Of a stretch of 64,000 nt of DNA, positions 1 through 8,261 are shown one piece after another (the first letter of the stretch is position 1; each line of letters starts with the position of its first letter). The notes beneath the pieces are model-generated. The model was not told the DNA's origin. It was given only the letters and a program-made list of their open reading frames with translations, and did not search any database. The stretch lies in NCBI GenBank assembly GCA_948684385.1, contig CAPQCU010000005.1, positions 1 through 64,000 of the forward strand, given 5' to 3'. Position numbers and translations under genes: made by a program. This stretch comes from an uncultured bacterium. GTDB taxonomy: Bacteria; Cyanobacteriota; Vampirovibrionia; Gastranaerophilales; Gastranaerophilaceae.

Positions 1-46
1 AACACCTTAGCAGGGTGCCGCCTTCAGCCTACTCGGCCACGTCTCC
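1..46 (-). tRNA. tRNA-Ser (anticodon GCU), partial at window edge
   Basis: Read on the minus strand this is the 5' part of a class II serine tRNA: acceptor 5' strand GGAGACG, the usual TGGCCGAG start of the D arm, and an anticodon arm with stem GCACC/GGTGT around loop CTGCTAA, giving anticodon GCU for AGC/AGU codons. The long variable arm, T arm and 3' end lie outside the window. Confidence 0.9.
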
Positions 47-176
47 ACGGCAACATACTTATTGTAACACAAATATATTTTTTTTCAAAATGAAAATCCT
101 GATTTTTAAATAATCAGGATTTATTTTTCATACTCTCAACTTATTTAGAACAGTCCTTTGGGGTGATTGGACTTTA

Positions 177-332
177 CTACTTCACAGCCTGGAGTTTGAC
201 TTGAATACCTGTTTCGGCATTCACAGCTACTGCGTTGGATACTGCCATCGCTCTTCGTTTTTTAGCCCCTCTTAATATAAATTCAACACCGCTAAATGTA
301 TTATTTGTTGGGGTTGCGATTTTTTTTAACAT
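177..332 (-). CDS. small basic hypothetical protein, 51 aa
   Basis: A 51-residue basic protein with the run RGAKKRRAMAVSNAVAV in the middle. I do not recognise it. The start is chosen at 332 because AGGAAAGGA lies a short distance upstream; an in-frame ATG further out at 386 has no ribosome site. It stands alone between the tRNA-Ser and rsmI, pointing the same way as both. The conserved-looking alternation of small and hydrophobic residues argues that it is real, but the function is unknown. Confidence 0.5.
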   Translation of the reverse strand: MLKKIATPTNNTFSGVEFILRGAKKRRAMAVSNAVAVNAETGIQVKLQAVK

Positions 333-431
333 ATCCTGTTGTCCTTTCCTGTATATCTTTGAGCCTTGTATTATAGTTATCGGCATTTTTAGGAAAAACT
401 TTAGGATTTTGGAGTAAATGTTTACAATTTT

Positions 432-1241
432 TTACATTTCGACAACTTTTTTGTACACATCATTCTTGTTTAGATTGAATAAAGTTGAGAGAATTACTGC
501 TATTTCTTTGGCTTTGAAGCCTTTGTCTTTAAGCTCTTTTATCTTGAAATCAAGGTCTGCAAGCTCGCTATTATCTTCGGCATAAATCATACAAACAATT
601 TCGCCTTTAATTCCGTCTTTGAAATGTTCAATAACGTTTGAAATGTTGTCATAGATTACTTCTTCAAAAAGCTTGGAAAGCTCGCGACCGAGCGCGATTT
701 TTACATCTCCGCGCACTTCCTGAATTGATTTTAGGGTTTTTAATATGCGCTCAGGTGATTCGTAGAAAACAAAATTATGGGCTGCGTATTTTTTTGCAGT
801 CTCCTGAATTTGTTTTTCTCCGCGCGGAATAAAACCTATGAATGTAAACTCTTCACCGTATCTCGGGATTTGTGAAAGAAAAGTTGTCACCGCGCAGGCA
901 CCCGGAAGAGCGTTGACGCTAAATCCGTTTTTTATCAGCTCTTCAACCATAACAGCTCCGGGGTCGCAAATCATCGGAGTTCCGGCATCTGATACCAGCG
1001 CAATTGTTTTACCTGATTTAAGTTCATTCAGGAAGAAATCCACCCGCTCACGCTCGTTGTATTTGTGGTAAGAAACGCATTTTGTCTTTATATCGTAGTG
1101 ATTGAGGAGTTTTTGGGTGACTCTTGTGTCTTCGCACGCAATAAAATCAGCTTCTTTCAGGATTTCAACCGCTCTAAACGTAATGTCCTGAATGTTTCCG
1201 ATAGGAGTGGGAACTATGTAGAAATGAAATTTTCGTGCCAT
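432..1241 (-). CDS. rsmI: 16S rRNA (cytidine1402-2'-O)-methyltransferase RsmI
   Basis: SAM-dependent methyltransferase that 2'-O-methylates C1402 in the decoding centre of 16S rRNA. The N-terminus carries the family signature YIVPTPIGNIQDITFRA followed by ACEDTR, and the centre has the glycine loop SDAGTPMICDPG and the LPGACAVTTFLS segment, in the usual order for the tetrapyrrole-methylase fold. Length (269-274 aa) is normal. Start at 1241 has a weak GGA upstream; an alternative ATG at 1256 overlaps the stop of the preceding membrane protein gene by 10 bases, so the gene is probably translationally coupled to it and lies in the rng operon. Confidence 0.93.
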   Translation of the reverse strand: MARKFHFYIVPTPIGNIQDITFRAVEILKEADFIACEDTRVTQKLLNHYDIKTKCVSYHKYNERERVDFFLNELKSGKTIALVSDAGTPMICDPGAVMVEELIKNGFSVNALPGACAVTTFLSQIPRYGEEFTFIGFIPRGEKQIQETAKKYAAHNFVFYESPERILKTLKSIQEVRGDVKIALGRELSKLFEEVIYDNISNVIEHFKDGIKGEIVCMIYAEDNSELADLDFKIKELKDKGFKAKEIAVILSTLFNLNKNDVYKKVVEM

Positions 1242-1246
1242 TTTGT

Positions 1247-1660
1247 TTAATTCCATTTTGTTTTATCTAAAAAAGTTTTAACAGCGTCTGTAAGGTTATC
1301 AGGAGTTTCAAGCGGAGCTTCTCCTTCTGCTGGCGGCTGAATTGCATTTCCGCCAAAACTTGCGCGAAGCTTATTGTATAAACTTAAAAGTACAAATAAA
1401 ATTATCGAAGAAATTGCAACTCCGCTCATTGCAAGCAGGAATTTTTTAGCAATTTTCTTTTTGCTGACCGGCTGCTTAAAATTGTTTTGGATAACCGGTT
1501 CCTGCGGCAGTTCTTCAACTTCAACTGTATCAACAGGCACAGGCTGAACAGACTCTTCCTGTATAGGAGTCAGCGGTTCACTGAATATTTCGCCCTGTAC
1601 TGCAATCGGAGCAGCGAGGGCGAAAATTAAGTAAACAAATATAATTCTATTCTTCAGCAT
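1247..1660 (-). CDS. hypothetical membrane protein, two hydrophobic segments
   Basis: 137 residues. The first 22 (ending in AVQG) look like a signal peptide or membrane anchor; a proline/glutamate/valine-rich linker follows, then a second membrane helix (about residues 73-95, FLLAMSGVAISSIILFVLLS) and a short tail. It overlaps the 3' end of rng by 14 bases and the likely start of rsmI, so it belongs to the same leftward transcript. No known family recognised. It could be an envelope protein whose middle part is periplasmic. Confidence 0.75.
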   Translation of the reverse strand: MLKNRIIFVYLIFALAAPIAVQGEIFSEPLTPIQEESVQPVPVDTVEVEELPQEPVIQNNFKQPVSKKKIAKKFLLAMSGVAISSIILFVLLSLYNKLRASFGGNAIQPPAEGEAPLETPDNLTDAVKTFLDKTKWN

Positions 1661-3359
1661 CTTTCTTTACAGTCTTTCTTGTTCTTTTTTGAGAATTTCT
1701 GTTTGGTCTGCGGGTTCTTTTTGCAGGTTTTTCTTCTGCTGTTTCAACAGGAGCAGCTTCTACCGGAGCCGGAGCTTCTGTTTCTTCCGGTTTTGGTTCA
1801 GGAATAACAGGAACGATTTCAGAAGCTTCGTTGATTACTGTCTGAGCTGTGTTTTCTGACAGAACATCCGTTTCTTTAATCTTTTTGCTTCTGCTTCTTC
1901 CACTTCTGCTGCGTGTTTTCTTCTCTTCTTTGATTTCATTAACTTCTGCTTGAGCAGTTACAGAAGGGTTTTCACTTACAGGTTCAAGTTTTTCTTCCTG
2001 AATTGGCTGGATTTCTTTTTCTTCTACTTTTTCAGGCTTGTTGTTAAACCTGTTATTGTTAAATTTTTTCTTGTTGTTTCCGCCAGGAAGCTTGATTTTA
2101 GCAGCTTTCGCTCTGTATTCGCCTTCGGAAGTTGCTGATGCAAACTTAATATCTTCCATAATATAACCGTTACCCTGACAGTGCGGACAGCGTTTTGCAA
2201 AAATTTCGCTGATTGCCTGACCTTGACGGTGCCTTGTCATTTCAACAAGTCCTAAGTCAGAAAGCTGACCGACTTGAGGTTTCGCTTTGTCTGATTCAAT
2301 TGCGAGTTCAAGCTCTTCCATCATAGCAAGCTTGTCAACGCGGTTTGTCATATCGATAAAGTCGATAATAATCATACCGCCGATGTTTCTAAGCCGCAGC
2401 TGGCGAGCGATTTCGTGAACAGCTTCGATGTTTGTTTTAAGTATTGTTTCATCCTGCGTAGCAGAGTTTGTAAACTTACCGCTGTTAACGTCAATAACCG
2501 TAAGGGCTTCTGTTGTTTGGATAAACAGGTAACCGCCGGATGGAAGGTTGACTTTCATCTGAAGCGCTGCTTTGATTTCTTTATGAATATCCATCGCAAC
2601 AAGCAAAGGTTCTGAGCCTTTGTACAAAGTTACATTGATATTTTTGTTCATGTGCCAGTTTTGGAGAATGTTTTGGACTCTGTTCAGCGCAAAACCTGTA
2701 TCAACAATGATTTCTTGAGTTTCTTCAGTACAAGCTTCTCTTATAACTCTGTAGAGTAAGTCTTGATCTCTGTAAAGAAGGCTAGGCGGTGTAAGGCTTT
2801 CAGCGGATGTGATAATGTTATTCCACTTCTCAAGAAGGATTTCTAGATCTTCCTGCAAATCGCTTTCTGATTGTCCTTCGGCTTCGGTTCTTACGATAAC
2901 CCCTACTCCTACAGGTTTTAGGAGGTTAAGAACTGATTTAAGCCTTGCACGTTCTTTAGCGGAAGTGATTTTTTTACTTACGTTAATTCCGGGCTCGTTT
3001 GGCATAAGTACTAAAAATCTGCCCGGAAGCGAGATTTCTGTAGTAACGCGCGGTCCTTTGTGACCTACCGGTTCTTTTACAACCTGAACAACGATTTTTT
3101 GTTTCGGTTTTAATTTATCTTGCAGAGCGCCTCTGCCCATAACGTCCTGTGCGTGTAAGAAGCCCATTTTATCAGAGCCTACGTTTACAAAAGCTGCTTC
3201 AATTGAAGGGAGAATGTTTTCAACCTGAGCAAGGTATACATCTCCGAGGATGATTTCTCCTCTGTGTACAAAAAATTCTGCAACTTTTCCGTTTTCCACA
3301 ACCGCAGCAATATTGTCGCGTTCAGCTATGATAATTTTGTTAGCAACGTTTTCTTTCAT
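1647..3359 (-). CDS. rng: ribonuclease E/G family endoribonuclease
   Basis: Endoribonuclease for rRNA maturation and mRNA decay. An S1-type RNA-binding domain lies near residues 35-110 (GDVYLAQVENILPSIEAAF). The catalytic metal-binding aspartates are in VIDVNSG and IIIDFIDM, and the zinc-link cysteines in CPHCQG near residue 395. The last 160 residues are low-complexity, rich in E, P, K and R with an SRSGRSRSKK stretch, resembling the disordered protein- and RNA-binding tail of RNase E rather than compact RNase G. It follows the radical-SAM gene by 23 bases and overlaps the next gene by 14, so it is mid-operon. The E versus G choice is not settled by sequence alone. Confidence 0.94.
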   Translation of the reverse strand: MKENVANKIIIAERDNIAAVVENGKVAEFFVHRGEIILGDVYLAQVENILPSIEAAFVNVGSDKMGFLHAQDVMGRGALQDKLKPKQKIVVQVVKEPVGHKGPRVTTEISLPGRFLVLMPNEPGINVSKKITSAKERARLKSVLNLLKPVGVGVIVRTEAEGQSESDLQEDLEILLEKWNNIITSAESLTPPSLLYRDQDLLYRVIREACTEETQEIIVDTGFALNRVQNILQNWHMNKNINVTLYKGSEPLLVAMDIHKEIKAALQMKVNLPSGGYLFIQTTEALTVIDVNSGKFTNSATQDETILKTNIEAVHEIARQLRLRNIGGMIIIDFIDMTNRVDKLAMMEELELAIESDKAKPQVGQLSDLGLVEMTRHRQGQAISEIFAKRCPHCQGNGYIMEDIKFASATSEGEYRAKAAKIKLPGGNNKKKFNNNRFNNKPEKVEEKEIQPIQEEKLEPVSENPSVTAQAEVNEIKEEKKTRSRSGRSRSKKIKETDVLSENTAQTVINEASEIVPVIPEPKPEETEAPAPVEAAPVETAEEKPAKRTRRPNRNSQKRTRKTVKKDAEE

Positions 3360-3382
3360 CTTTCTCTAAATCCTTTTTTAAC

Positions 3383-5938
3383 TTATAGTTCGTTCAGGTT
3401 TTCATTCAAAAATCTGACTCTTGTTATGTTGAATATTTGGTTCGGGTTAACCAATTTCATCAAATCATCAGCTCTTAAAGCCGGAATGTCAGACCCTTGA
3501 CCTGTTTTCAGGTATATGAACAGACTGTTTTCTTCAAATCTATGTGAACCGATAGATTTCTTAAAATCTGTTGTTTTTTCAAAACCTTTCTTGTTTTTCT
3601 TCGTGATTAAAACTTCATCAGAAGATAAAACTCTATCAACATCATACCTAAATTTCTCAAAATTGTAAAGTGATTCCGCATTTGATTTATAATACGGAAC
3701 AATACGATATTCTGCCCACTGGGCTTCAATGTCTACGGCGTTTGCAGACCTGTCAATCTGTTTAATTCTTATGATTTCTGCACCTTGCGGGAGGTTCGGA
3801 TTGATTAAGTTTTTGATTTCATCTTCCGGCAGATTATCAAAAATTTCTATATCAACAAGCTCACCTTCACTTTCGGCAAAGAGTGGCAGCGCAATTCCCA
3901 TTGACACTTTCATTGTCGGATTAAATCCGAGCGAATAAACCATATTCAAGCCGCTTCTTGAAAGGACTTTATGGAAAGTGTTTTGCCAGTCCAGATGTGA
4001 AAAGTAGCGCAAAAGTCCTTTTTTGGTGATTGTAAGTCTGTATTTGTAAACCGGTATATTCGGGTCTCTGTGCGCTCTTGTCGGGTCTTGCGGTTCAACG
4101 CTTATAATCTTTTGTGCTTCTTCTGATGCCGTGTAAGGCTTTGCAAGAACTTTATGCGTTTTTAAAGAAGGGCAAACACCGCAACCCACGCAACGATGTT
4201 CACAGGTCGGGGTAAATATAAAGGGTTGGTTGGTTTCTCCTACCTGTTTGGCGCATTTGAACGCTTCGCGGTATTCATTTTGCAGCCATTCTTTGCTTAA
4301 ACCCACGTTAATAAAATCCCAAGGAAGGGGCTCATCAAGCGCGTATTCTTTTTTTGCGAGTTCTTCAAGCGAAAATCCGCATTCTTCTGCTGTTTCTTTC
4401 CAGACATTTTTATCAAAATGCTCTCCCCACGCGTCAAGATAACAGCCCTTCTTGTAGAGAGCTTCAATATACTTACATAAATTTACCCCTCCGCGCGTAA
4501 GTACAGCTTCAATCTGAGAAACAAACTTTTCATGATAATTTATTTTTACACCTTTAATATGTTTGGTTTTTTCTTTCAAATAATTGATATGTTCTGTAAC
4601 TTCGTCTAAATCCATCTGCGGACACCACTGGAACGGTGTAAACGGTTTCGGGACGAAGATAGAAAGCGTACAGGTGATTTCAAAACCGTGATTTAAGCCT
4701 TTTTCTCGTTTAATCAACTTAGAACGATATTTGATTTTGTTCAAAAGTTCAGCCATTTCGTCCATATCTTCCAATGTTTCGGTCGGAAGTCCGGCAATAA
4801 AGTAGAACTTAATCTTAGACCAGCCGTTTTCGTACAAAGTTAAAGCGGCATTAATTATTTGCTCTTCTGAAATGTTTTTCTTGATAAGGTTTCTGAGCCT
4901 CTGGCTTCCGGCTTCCGGAGCAAGAGTCATACCAGATTTACGTACGGATTGCATCAGATTTGCAAGTTCTAAGTTAAACCCGTCAATACGCTGGCTCGGA
5001 AGCGATACGGAGATTTTCTTTTTGTTAAAATCAACTGCAAGTTCTTTTATGACTTCTTTTATATTTGAATAATCGTTTGAAGAAAGTGAAAGCAGTGAAT
5101 ACTCGTCATAACCTGTATTTTGAACAAGTTCTTTTGTGATGTTTATTATATCTTCTGCTTCGCGTTCACGAATTGGCAGCGTAACATGACCCGGTTGGCA
5201 GAAACGGCACATACGCCCGCATCCGCGGCGGATTTCTACGATTGCACGGTCGTGAACAGAGCTTGAAAATGGTATCGGATAAGATGTTGATGCGCTTTCA
5301 AGAGTTAACGGTGCGAGGCGTTTCTCGACAGGATTATTCAGTTGATGTGAATAACACCCTTTTATTTTGCATAATTCTTCAATACGTTGTGTGCGCGGTA
5401 ATCCTTTGGTTTTTTCCAAGACTTCACACACTTCAACCATCATTTCTTCGCCGTCACCGATACAAAAAACATCAATGAATTCTGCTAAAGGAAGCGGGTT
5501 AAATGTGCAAGGCCCGCCGACAAATACAATAGGCTCATCATCACTTCTTTGTTTATTCCTTACATTAATCCCGGACATTTCAAGCATTTTTAAAACAGTC
5601 GGGTAAGATAATTCGTACTGCAAAGAAAAACCAATACCGTCAAAATCTTTAAGCGCGCGTTTTGATTCAACGCCGTATAAAAATTCCGGTTTAAAATCCG
5701 GCTCCGGAGCATAGGCTCTATCTGCCATATAGGGGGGCTGGGAATTTACGCGGTCGTAAATAATTCTCACGCCAAGATTGCTGATACCGATTTCGTATTT
5801 GTCCGGAAAAACAAATGCAAATCTGACTTTTGCGCTGTCAAAATCTTTGTTGTAAGACAAAAACTCTCCGCCTACGTACTGGTAAGGCTTTGTTGCCTTG
5901 TATAATGCTTCCTGCTGATTTCTAAAAAAACAATTCAT
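3383..5938 (-). CDS. radical SAM protein (TIGR03960 type) fused to DUF2344
   Basis: 851-residue fusion. Residues 1-210 resemble the B12-binding-like N-terminal part of this family. Near residue 240 the radical SAM cluster motif reads RRGCGRMCRFCQPGH (CxxxCxxC), followed by the APEAGSQRLRN and FYFIAGLPTET segments. A second cysteine group (CEHRCVGCGVC) lies near 580, and the last about 220 residues are the DUF2344 domain starting at KGLLRYFSHLDW. The substrate is not known; the domain pair is often found next to RNase E/G and ribosomal protein genes, which suggests an RNA or ribosome modification role (inference). It is the first gene of the rng-rsmI operon. Confidence 0.9.
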   Translation of the reverse strand: MNCFFRNQQEALYKATKPYQYVGGEFLSYNKDFDSAKVRFAFVFPDKYEIGISNLGVRIIYDRVNSQPPYMADRAYAPEPDFKPEFLYGVESKRALKDFDGIGFSLQYELSYPTVLKMLEMSGINVRNKQRSDDEPIVFVGGPCTFNPLPLAEFIDVFCIGDGEEMMVEVCEVLEKTKGLPRTQRIEELCKIKGCYSHQLNNPVEKRLAPLTLESASTSYPIPFSSSVHDRAIVEIRRGCGRMCRFCQPGHVTLPIREREAEDIINITKELVQNTGYDEYSLLSLSSNDYSNIKEVIKELAVDFNKKKISVSLPSQRIDGFNLELANLMQSVRKSGMTLAPEAGSQRLRNLIKKNISEEQIINAALTLYENGWSKIKFYFIAGLPTETLEDMDEMAELLNKIKYRSKLIKREKGLNHGFEITCTLSIFVPKPFTPFQWCPQMDLDEVTEHINYLKEKTKHIKGVKINYHEKFVSQIEAVLTRGGVNLCKYIEALYKKGCYLDAWGEHFDKNVWKETAEECGFSLEELAKKEYALDEPLPWDFINVGLSKEWLQNEYREAFKCAKQVGETNQPFIFTPTCEHRCVGCGVCPSLKTHKVLAKPYTASEEAQKIISVEPQDPTRAHRDPNIPVYKYRLTITKKGLLRYFSHLDWQNTFHKVLSRSGLNMVYSLGFNPTMKVSMGIALPLFAESEGELVDIEIFDNLPEDEIKNLINPNLPQGAEIIRIKQIDRSANAVDIEAQWAEYRIVPYYKSNAESLYNFEKFRYDVDRVLSSDEVLITKKNKKGFEKTTDFKKSIGSHRFEENSLFIYLKTGQGSDIPALRADDLMKLVNPNQIFNITRVRFLNENLNEL

Positions 5939-6125
5939 ATATTTATAATACTATAAAAGAATTAATTGTATCAGTTTTTGTGTTAGACAATTTTATACAA
6001 TATTTGATGGATATGCAATTTTTCCGAATTCGGATATGATGATATTGCAGGGTTAAAAGTAATCCGTTACTTTCCTCTTAGCCGCAATCTACAATTGGAA
6101 ATATGACTAAGAAAGGAGGTAAGCT

Positions 6126-6203
6126 ATGATTTTAGACAAAATAATAATGCTATTGTTAGCAATAGCAATTGCAACAATAGCATTAAATCTGTTTAAAATG
6201 TAG
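6126..6203 (+). CDS. 25-residue single-pass membrane peptide
   Basis: ATG is preceded at ideal distance by AAAGGAGGT, the best ribosome site in this part of the window. The product is 25 residues: a short polar start, then the hydrophobic stretch MLLLAIAIATIALNLF, and a lysine near the end. This is the pattern of a small inner-membrane peptide (type I toxin, regulator or phage-type peptide). Upstream, at 6056-6073, is a 7-bp hairpin AAAGTAA/TTACTTT; downstream, at 6213-6231, a weak GGCACT/AGTGCC hairpin. No homology call is possible at this size. Confidence 0.5.
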   Translation: MILDKIIMLLLAIAIATIALNLFKM

Positions 6204-6269
6204 GGATTATATGGCACTTTACCAGAGTGCCACCCTGCTTCTTTATTATTTACTATATTCTATGTTTTG

Positions 6270-6494
6270 TCAATGGTCATTTTCTCGTCTGACAAATTTA
6301 ATATCGTAACCGAGAATGTCAGCAATGGTGACCATTTCGTCATAAGATAATGATTTTCTGCCGATACGATGTGAGAGACTATCGTATGAATAATTTTTGC
6401 CCAAATGCTCTCCTAATAGTACAGCAAGATCTTTTAATTTTAAATCTTCTTGTACCAGAAGTAATCTTATTTGTTTTCTAACACGATTTTCCAT
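6270..6494 (-). CDS. small HTH-type DNA-binding protein
   Basis: 74 residues, a single compact helix-turn-helix-like domain: a predicted helix (VRKQIRLLLVQEDLKLKDLA), then YSYDSLSHRIGRKSLSYDEMVTIADILG, resembling the recognition helix and scaffold helices of small Cro/XRE-like regulators. It is divergent from the gene at 6624, and the intergenic space holds a consensus promoter plus repeated GTCTAA-like motifs, the usual layout for an autoregulated repressor. It lies just outside the left repeat of the prophage-like segment, so it could be either phage or host. Confidence 0.65.
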   Translation of the reverse strand: MENRVRKQIRLLLVQEDLKLKDLAVLLGEHLGKNYSYDSLSHRIGRKSLSYDEMVTIADILGYDIKFVRRENDH

Positions 6495-6508
6495 ATAACA
6501 ATTATACG

Positions 6509-6593
6509 TATTGGTCTAATGATTGACAAATATGTCTAAAAATGTTATTATTTTGGAACAATATGTCACGCAATAGTCATATATGGCTAAAAT
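6509..6593 (+). promoter_or_regulatory. consensus sigma-70 promoter with operator-like repeats
   Basis: TTGACA at 6523-6528 and TATTAT at 6546-6551 are separated by exactly 17 bases and point at the gene starting at 6624. Variants of a TNNGTCTAA motif lie at about 6510 (TTGGTCTAAT), in the promoter spacer (TATGTCTAAA) and near 6583 (TATGGCTAAA). The arrangement suggests repression of the rightward gene by the divergently encoded HTH protein. The -35/-10 match is direct observation; the operator role is inference. Confidence 0.65.
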
Positions 6594-6623
6594 ATAATAA
6601 TATTTATTTACAAAGGAGGAAGT

Positions 6624-6845
6624 ATGGATGACAACAAAGAATACAATGTATTGAAAGAAATAAGTATTATAGGAGATGAAATTCGTATTCTTACGGGTTT
6701 ATCAAAGATTCTTGAAGAACTCGCTAATAACGATAATGGAAATTTGTCAGGAACAGATATTTGTACACTTACTTTGATTAACAGGCGTTTTTGTTATTCG
6801 CTTTTTTGCAAAATTCAGGAGCTGGAAGGACAATTAGATTTATAG
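6624..6845 (+). CDS. hypothetical protein, 73 aa, partner of divergent HTH gene
   Basis: Starts with ATG behind AAAGGAGG. 73 residues, acidic and helical, with two cysteines in the second half (ICTLTLINRRFCYSLFCK). No family recognised. Its promoter is near-perfect sigma-70, so unless repressed by the divergent HTH protein it should be strongly expressed. The pair resembles small phage or toxin-antitoxin-like modules but nothing in the sequence proves that. Confidence 0.6.
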   Translation: MDDNKEYNVLKEISIIGDEIRILTGLSKILEELANNDNGNLSGTDICTLTLINRRFCYSLFCKIQELEGQLDL

Positions 6846-6857
6846 AATAAACGCCAA

Positions 6858-6907
6858 ACTTGTAGTCCCAAATTCAACCTGATACATTTACCTCCACCCA
6901 CTTGAAT
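6858..6907 (+). repeat. left copy of imperfect direct repeat flanking the prophage
   Basis: ACTTGTAGTCCCAAAT, then AACCTGATACATTTACC and a C-rich tail ending CTTGAA. The same string, with about 8 differences over 48 bases, occurs in the same orientation at 15214-15265. The two copies bracket the Mu-like genes. Neither lies in a coding region. They could be attachment-like ends, or two members of a dispersed intergenic repeat into which the phage inserted. Confidence 0.6.
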
Positions 6908-7353
6908 GACAATAAGCTTGTTGTTGATTATTTGATAGTTTGAGAATAAAATACTACTGTCTTAAGTTCAGTTGTGGTCGTGCTTTGAGGGTTAAAAATA
7001 AGGTTTGAGAAAAAGTATTAAAAGTATCAAATTAGTATCAACTAATTTCTTAAAAATAAAATAGCTGTATTCCTGATTATCGCTAGGATATAAGAAAATT
7101 GAGTTGTTTGGACTTGATACTTTTTTGATAGAAAAATGTCGCACCTTTAATTTTTTATTAAAAACCTATTAAAAGTCGATTAATTCAATAGTTTTAGCTG
7201 ATTTTATAAAGATATAATTTTCGCACCTTTTTATGTAAGGTGCGAAAATTTTTCTACAAAAAGGTACGAAAAAAAGGTGCGAAATATCAACAGAAGCAAA
7301 GATGATGAAAAACCTGAATATCATTAAAACACAGCCCTTTTATGTAAAAAAAA
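6908..7353. promoter_or_regulatory. non-coding control region at left end of Mu-like prophage
   Basis: About 450 bases without a gene. Two kinds of repeated motif are visible. GTTTGAGAA occurs at 6938 and 7003, in inverse orientation to four copies at the other end of the element. AAGGTGCGAAA occurs about five times: at 7139 (inverted), as a near-perfect 35-base inverted repeat at 7216-7250, and as direct copies at 7261 and 7274. The first set looks like transposase-binding end sites, the second like a repressor operator array; both readings are inference. Confidence 0.6.
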
Positions 7354-7393
7354 TAAAATCAGTGTAAAATACATAATTTTTACACTGATTTTA
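7354..7393 (-). terminator. hairpin terminator of the leftward prophage operon
   Basis: A perfect 16-bp inverted repeat, TAAAATCAGTGTAAAA and its complement, with an 8-base loop. It lies 24 bases beyond the stop of the last leftward gene. The arms themselves are A/T-rich at the outer ends, so it can act in both directions. Confidence 0.75.
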
Positions 7394-7416
7394 CTCAAAT
7401 TATTGAGATTTTCCGG

Positions 7417-7623
7417 TTAAAATTGGGTTATTTCGTTATTGAATTCTTCCAATCTTTTCAAAATTAGTTCACATTTATTAGAAATACTACTAAAATTGGT
7501 ATAAGCCAATGACAAGCCCCTTTGGGTGCGTTCATAGTTTTCAGATTTCATTTCTTCAAACTCGGCTTCTGTTGCTAATATATGTGTTTTTATTGCTAGT
7601 AATCTTATCTCATCTAATAACAT
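7417..7623 (-). CDS. prophage hypothetical protein, 68 aa, coiled-coil-like
   Basis: 68 residues, highly helical and charged (EAEFEEMKSENYERTQRG), with no membrane segment. It is the last gene of the leftward Mu-like operon, one base after the upstream neighbour. No family recognised; small alpha-helical proteins of this kind are common in phage early operons. Confidence 0.55.
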   Translation of the reverse strand: MLLDEIRLLAIKTHILATEAEFEEMKSENYERTQRGLSLAYTNFSSISNKCELILKRLEEFNNEITQF

Positions 7624-7624
7624 A

Positions 7625-7795
7625 TTATTCCCCTTTAATCCTATATTTAAACCATTCAGCGTGGTGCATACTATTATTTAATACCCATTTAAGAGCACCT
7701 ATACATAAATCGGCTTCATACATTGGAATAAGCCCTTTTCTTGCTTTGTATCTTAGTGTTTCTATTGCATTAATTATTTCCGTTTTTTTGCGCAT
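7625..7795 (-). CDS. prophage hypothetical protein, 56 aa
   Basis: The start at 7795 (MRKKTEII) is supported by AAGGAGAT eight bases upstream; an in-frame ATG at 7816 lies before that site. 56 residues, basic, with WVLNNSMHHAEWFKYR near the C-terminus. No recognised family. It sits between a lipoprotein gene and a helical protein in the leftward prophage operon. Confidence 0.55.
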   Translation of the reverse strand: MRKKTEIINAIETLRYKARKGLIPMYEADLCIGALKWVLNNSMHHAEWFKYRIKGE

Positions 7796-7805
7796 TTTTA
7801 TCTCC

Positions 7806-8000
7806 TTAATTATCAACTATTAATCTCGATTTTATTTCTTCCCAAGGCTGTGCCATACAAGAAGTATAAGCTTTATAGGTTTCGGTTGAATTCAAGCATA
7901 TACTTTTATGTAAAGATTTATTTTCTAAATTACATCCAACTACAAACATTAGTAGTGCAAGGAGAAATATTGTTATTGAAAATTTAAAAATACCGTCCAT
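7806..8000 (-). CDS. prophage-encoded small lipoprotein
   Basis: 64 residues. The N-terminus is a lipoprotein signal peptide: positive start, hydrophobic core ITIFLLALLMFVV and lipobox VVGC, so the mature protein starts at about Cys23 with roughly 42 residues. RBS AAAGGA precedes the ATG. Phage lipoproteins are typically lysogenic-conversion or superinfection-exclusion factors, or spanin outer subunits; position in the early operon rather than next to the lysozyme favours the former (inference). Confidence 0.6.
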   Translation of the reverse strand: MDGIFKFSITIFLLALLMFVVGCNLENKSLHKSICLNSTETYKAYTSCMAQPWEEIKSRLIVDN

Positions 8001-8018
8001 TCTATCAATCCTTTCTCT

Positions 8019-8261
8019 TTATATCTCGAATAATTTCATTTGAATTGCTGTTTTTGTGTTTTTGAATAAATTCAGCTTCCTTTGACGTTCATTAAACGCT
8101 TCTCTAGCGATTTCAGCAGCTTTGTAATATCCTTTCTGCATAACAGATTTTGGAATTAATGGTTCATCTTTCAATGAACCGCATCCCCACAGGCAAAAAT
8201 TTGGGATACTACGATAAACAGAATTGATACGTCCACATTTAGGGCACCATTTACTACTCAT
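8019..8261 (-). CDS. zinc-ribbon-like prophage protein, 80 aa
   Basis: The start at 8261 (MSSKWCPKCG) has GAGAGG upstream and overlaps the stop of the Mor-like gene by 8 bases, indicating translational coupling. A CPKCG pair and, about 20 residues later, CLWGC could bind one zinc ion. The C-terminal half is basic and helical (AREAFNERQRKLNLFK). No named family. The role may be DNA or RNA binding. Confidence 0.6.
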   Translation of the reverse strand: MSSKWCPKCGRINSVYRSIPNFCLWGCGSLKDEPLIPKSVMQKGYYKAAEIAREAFNERQRKLNLFKNTKTAIQMKLFEI

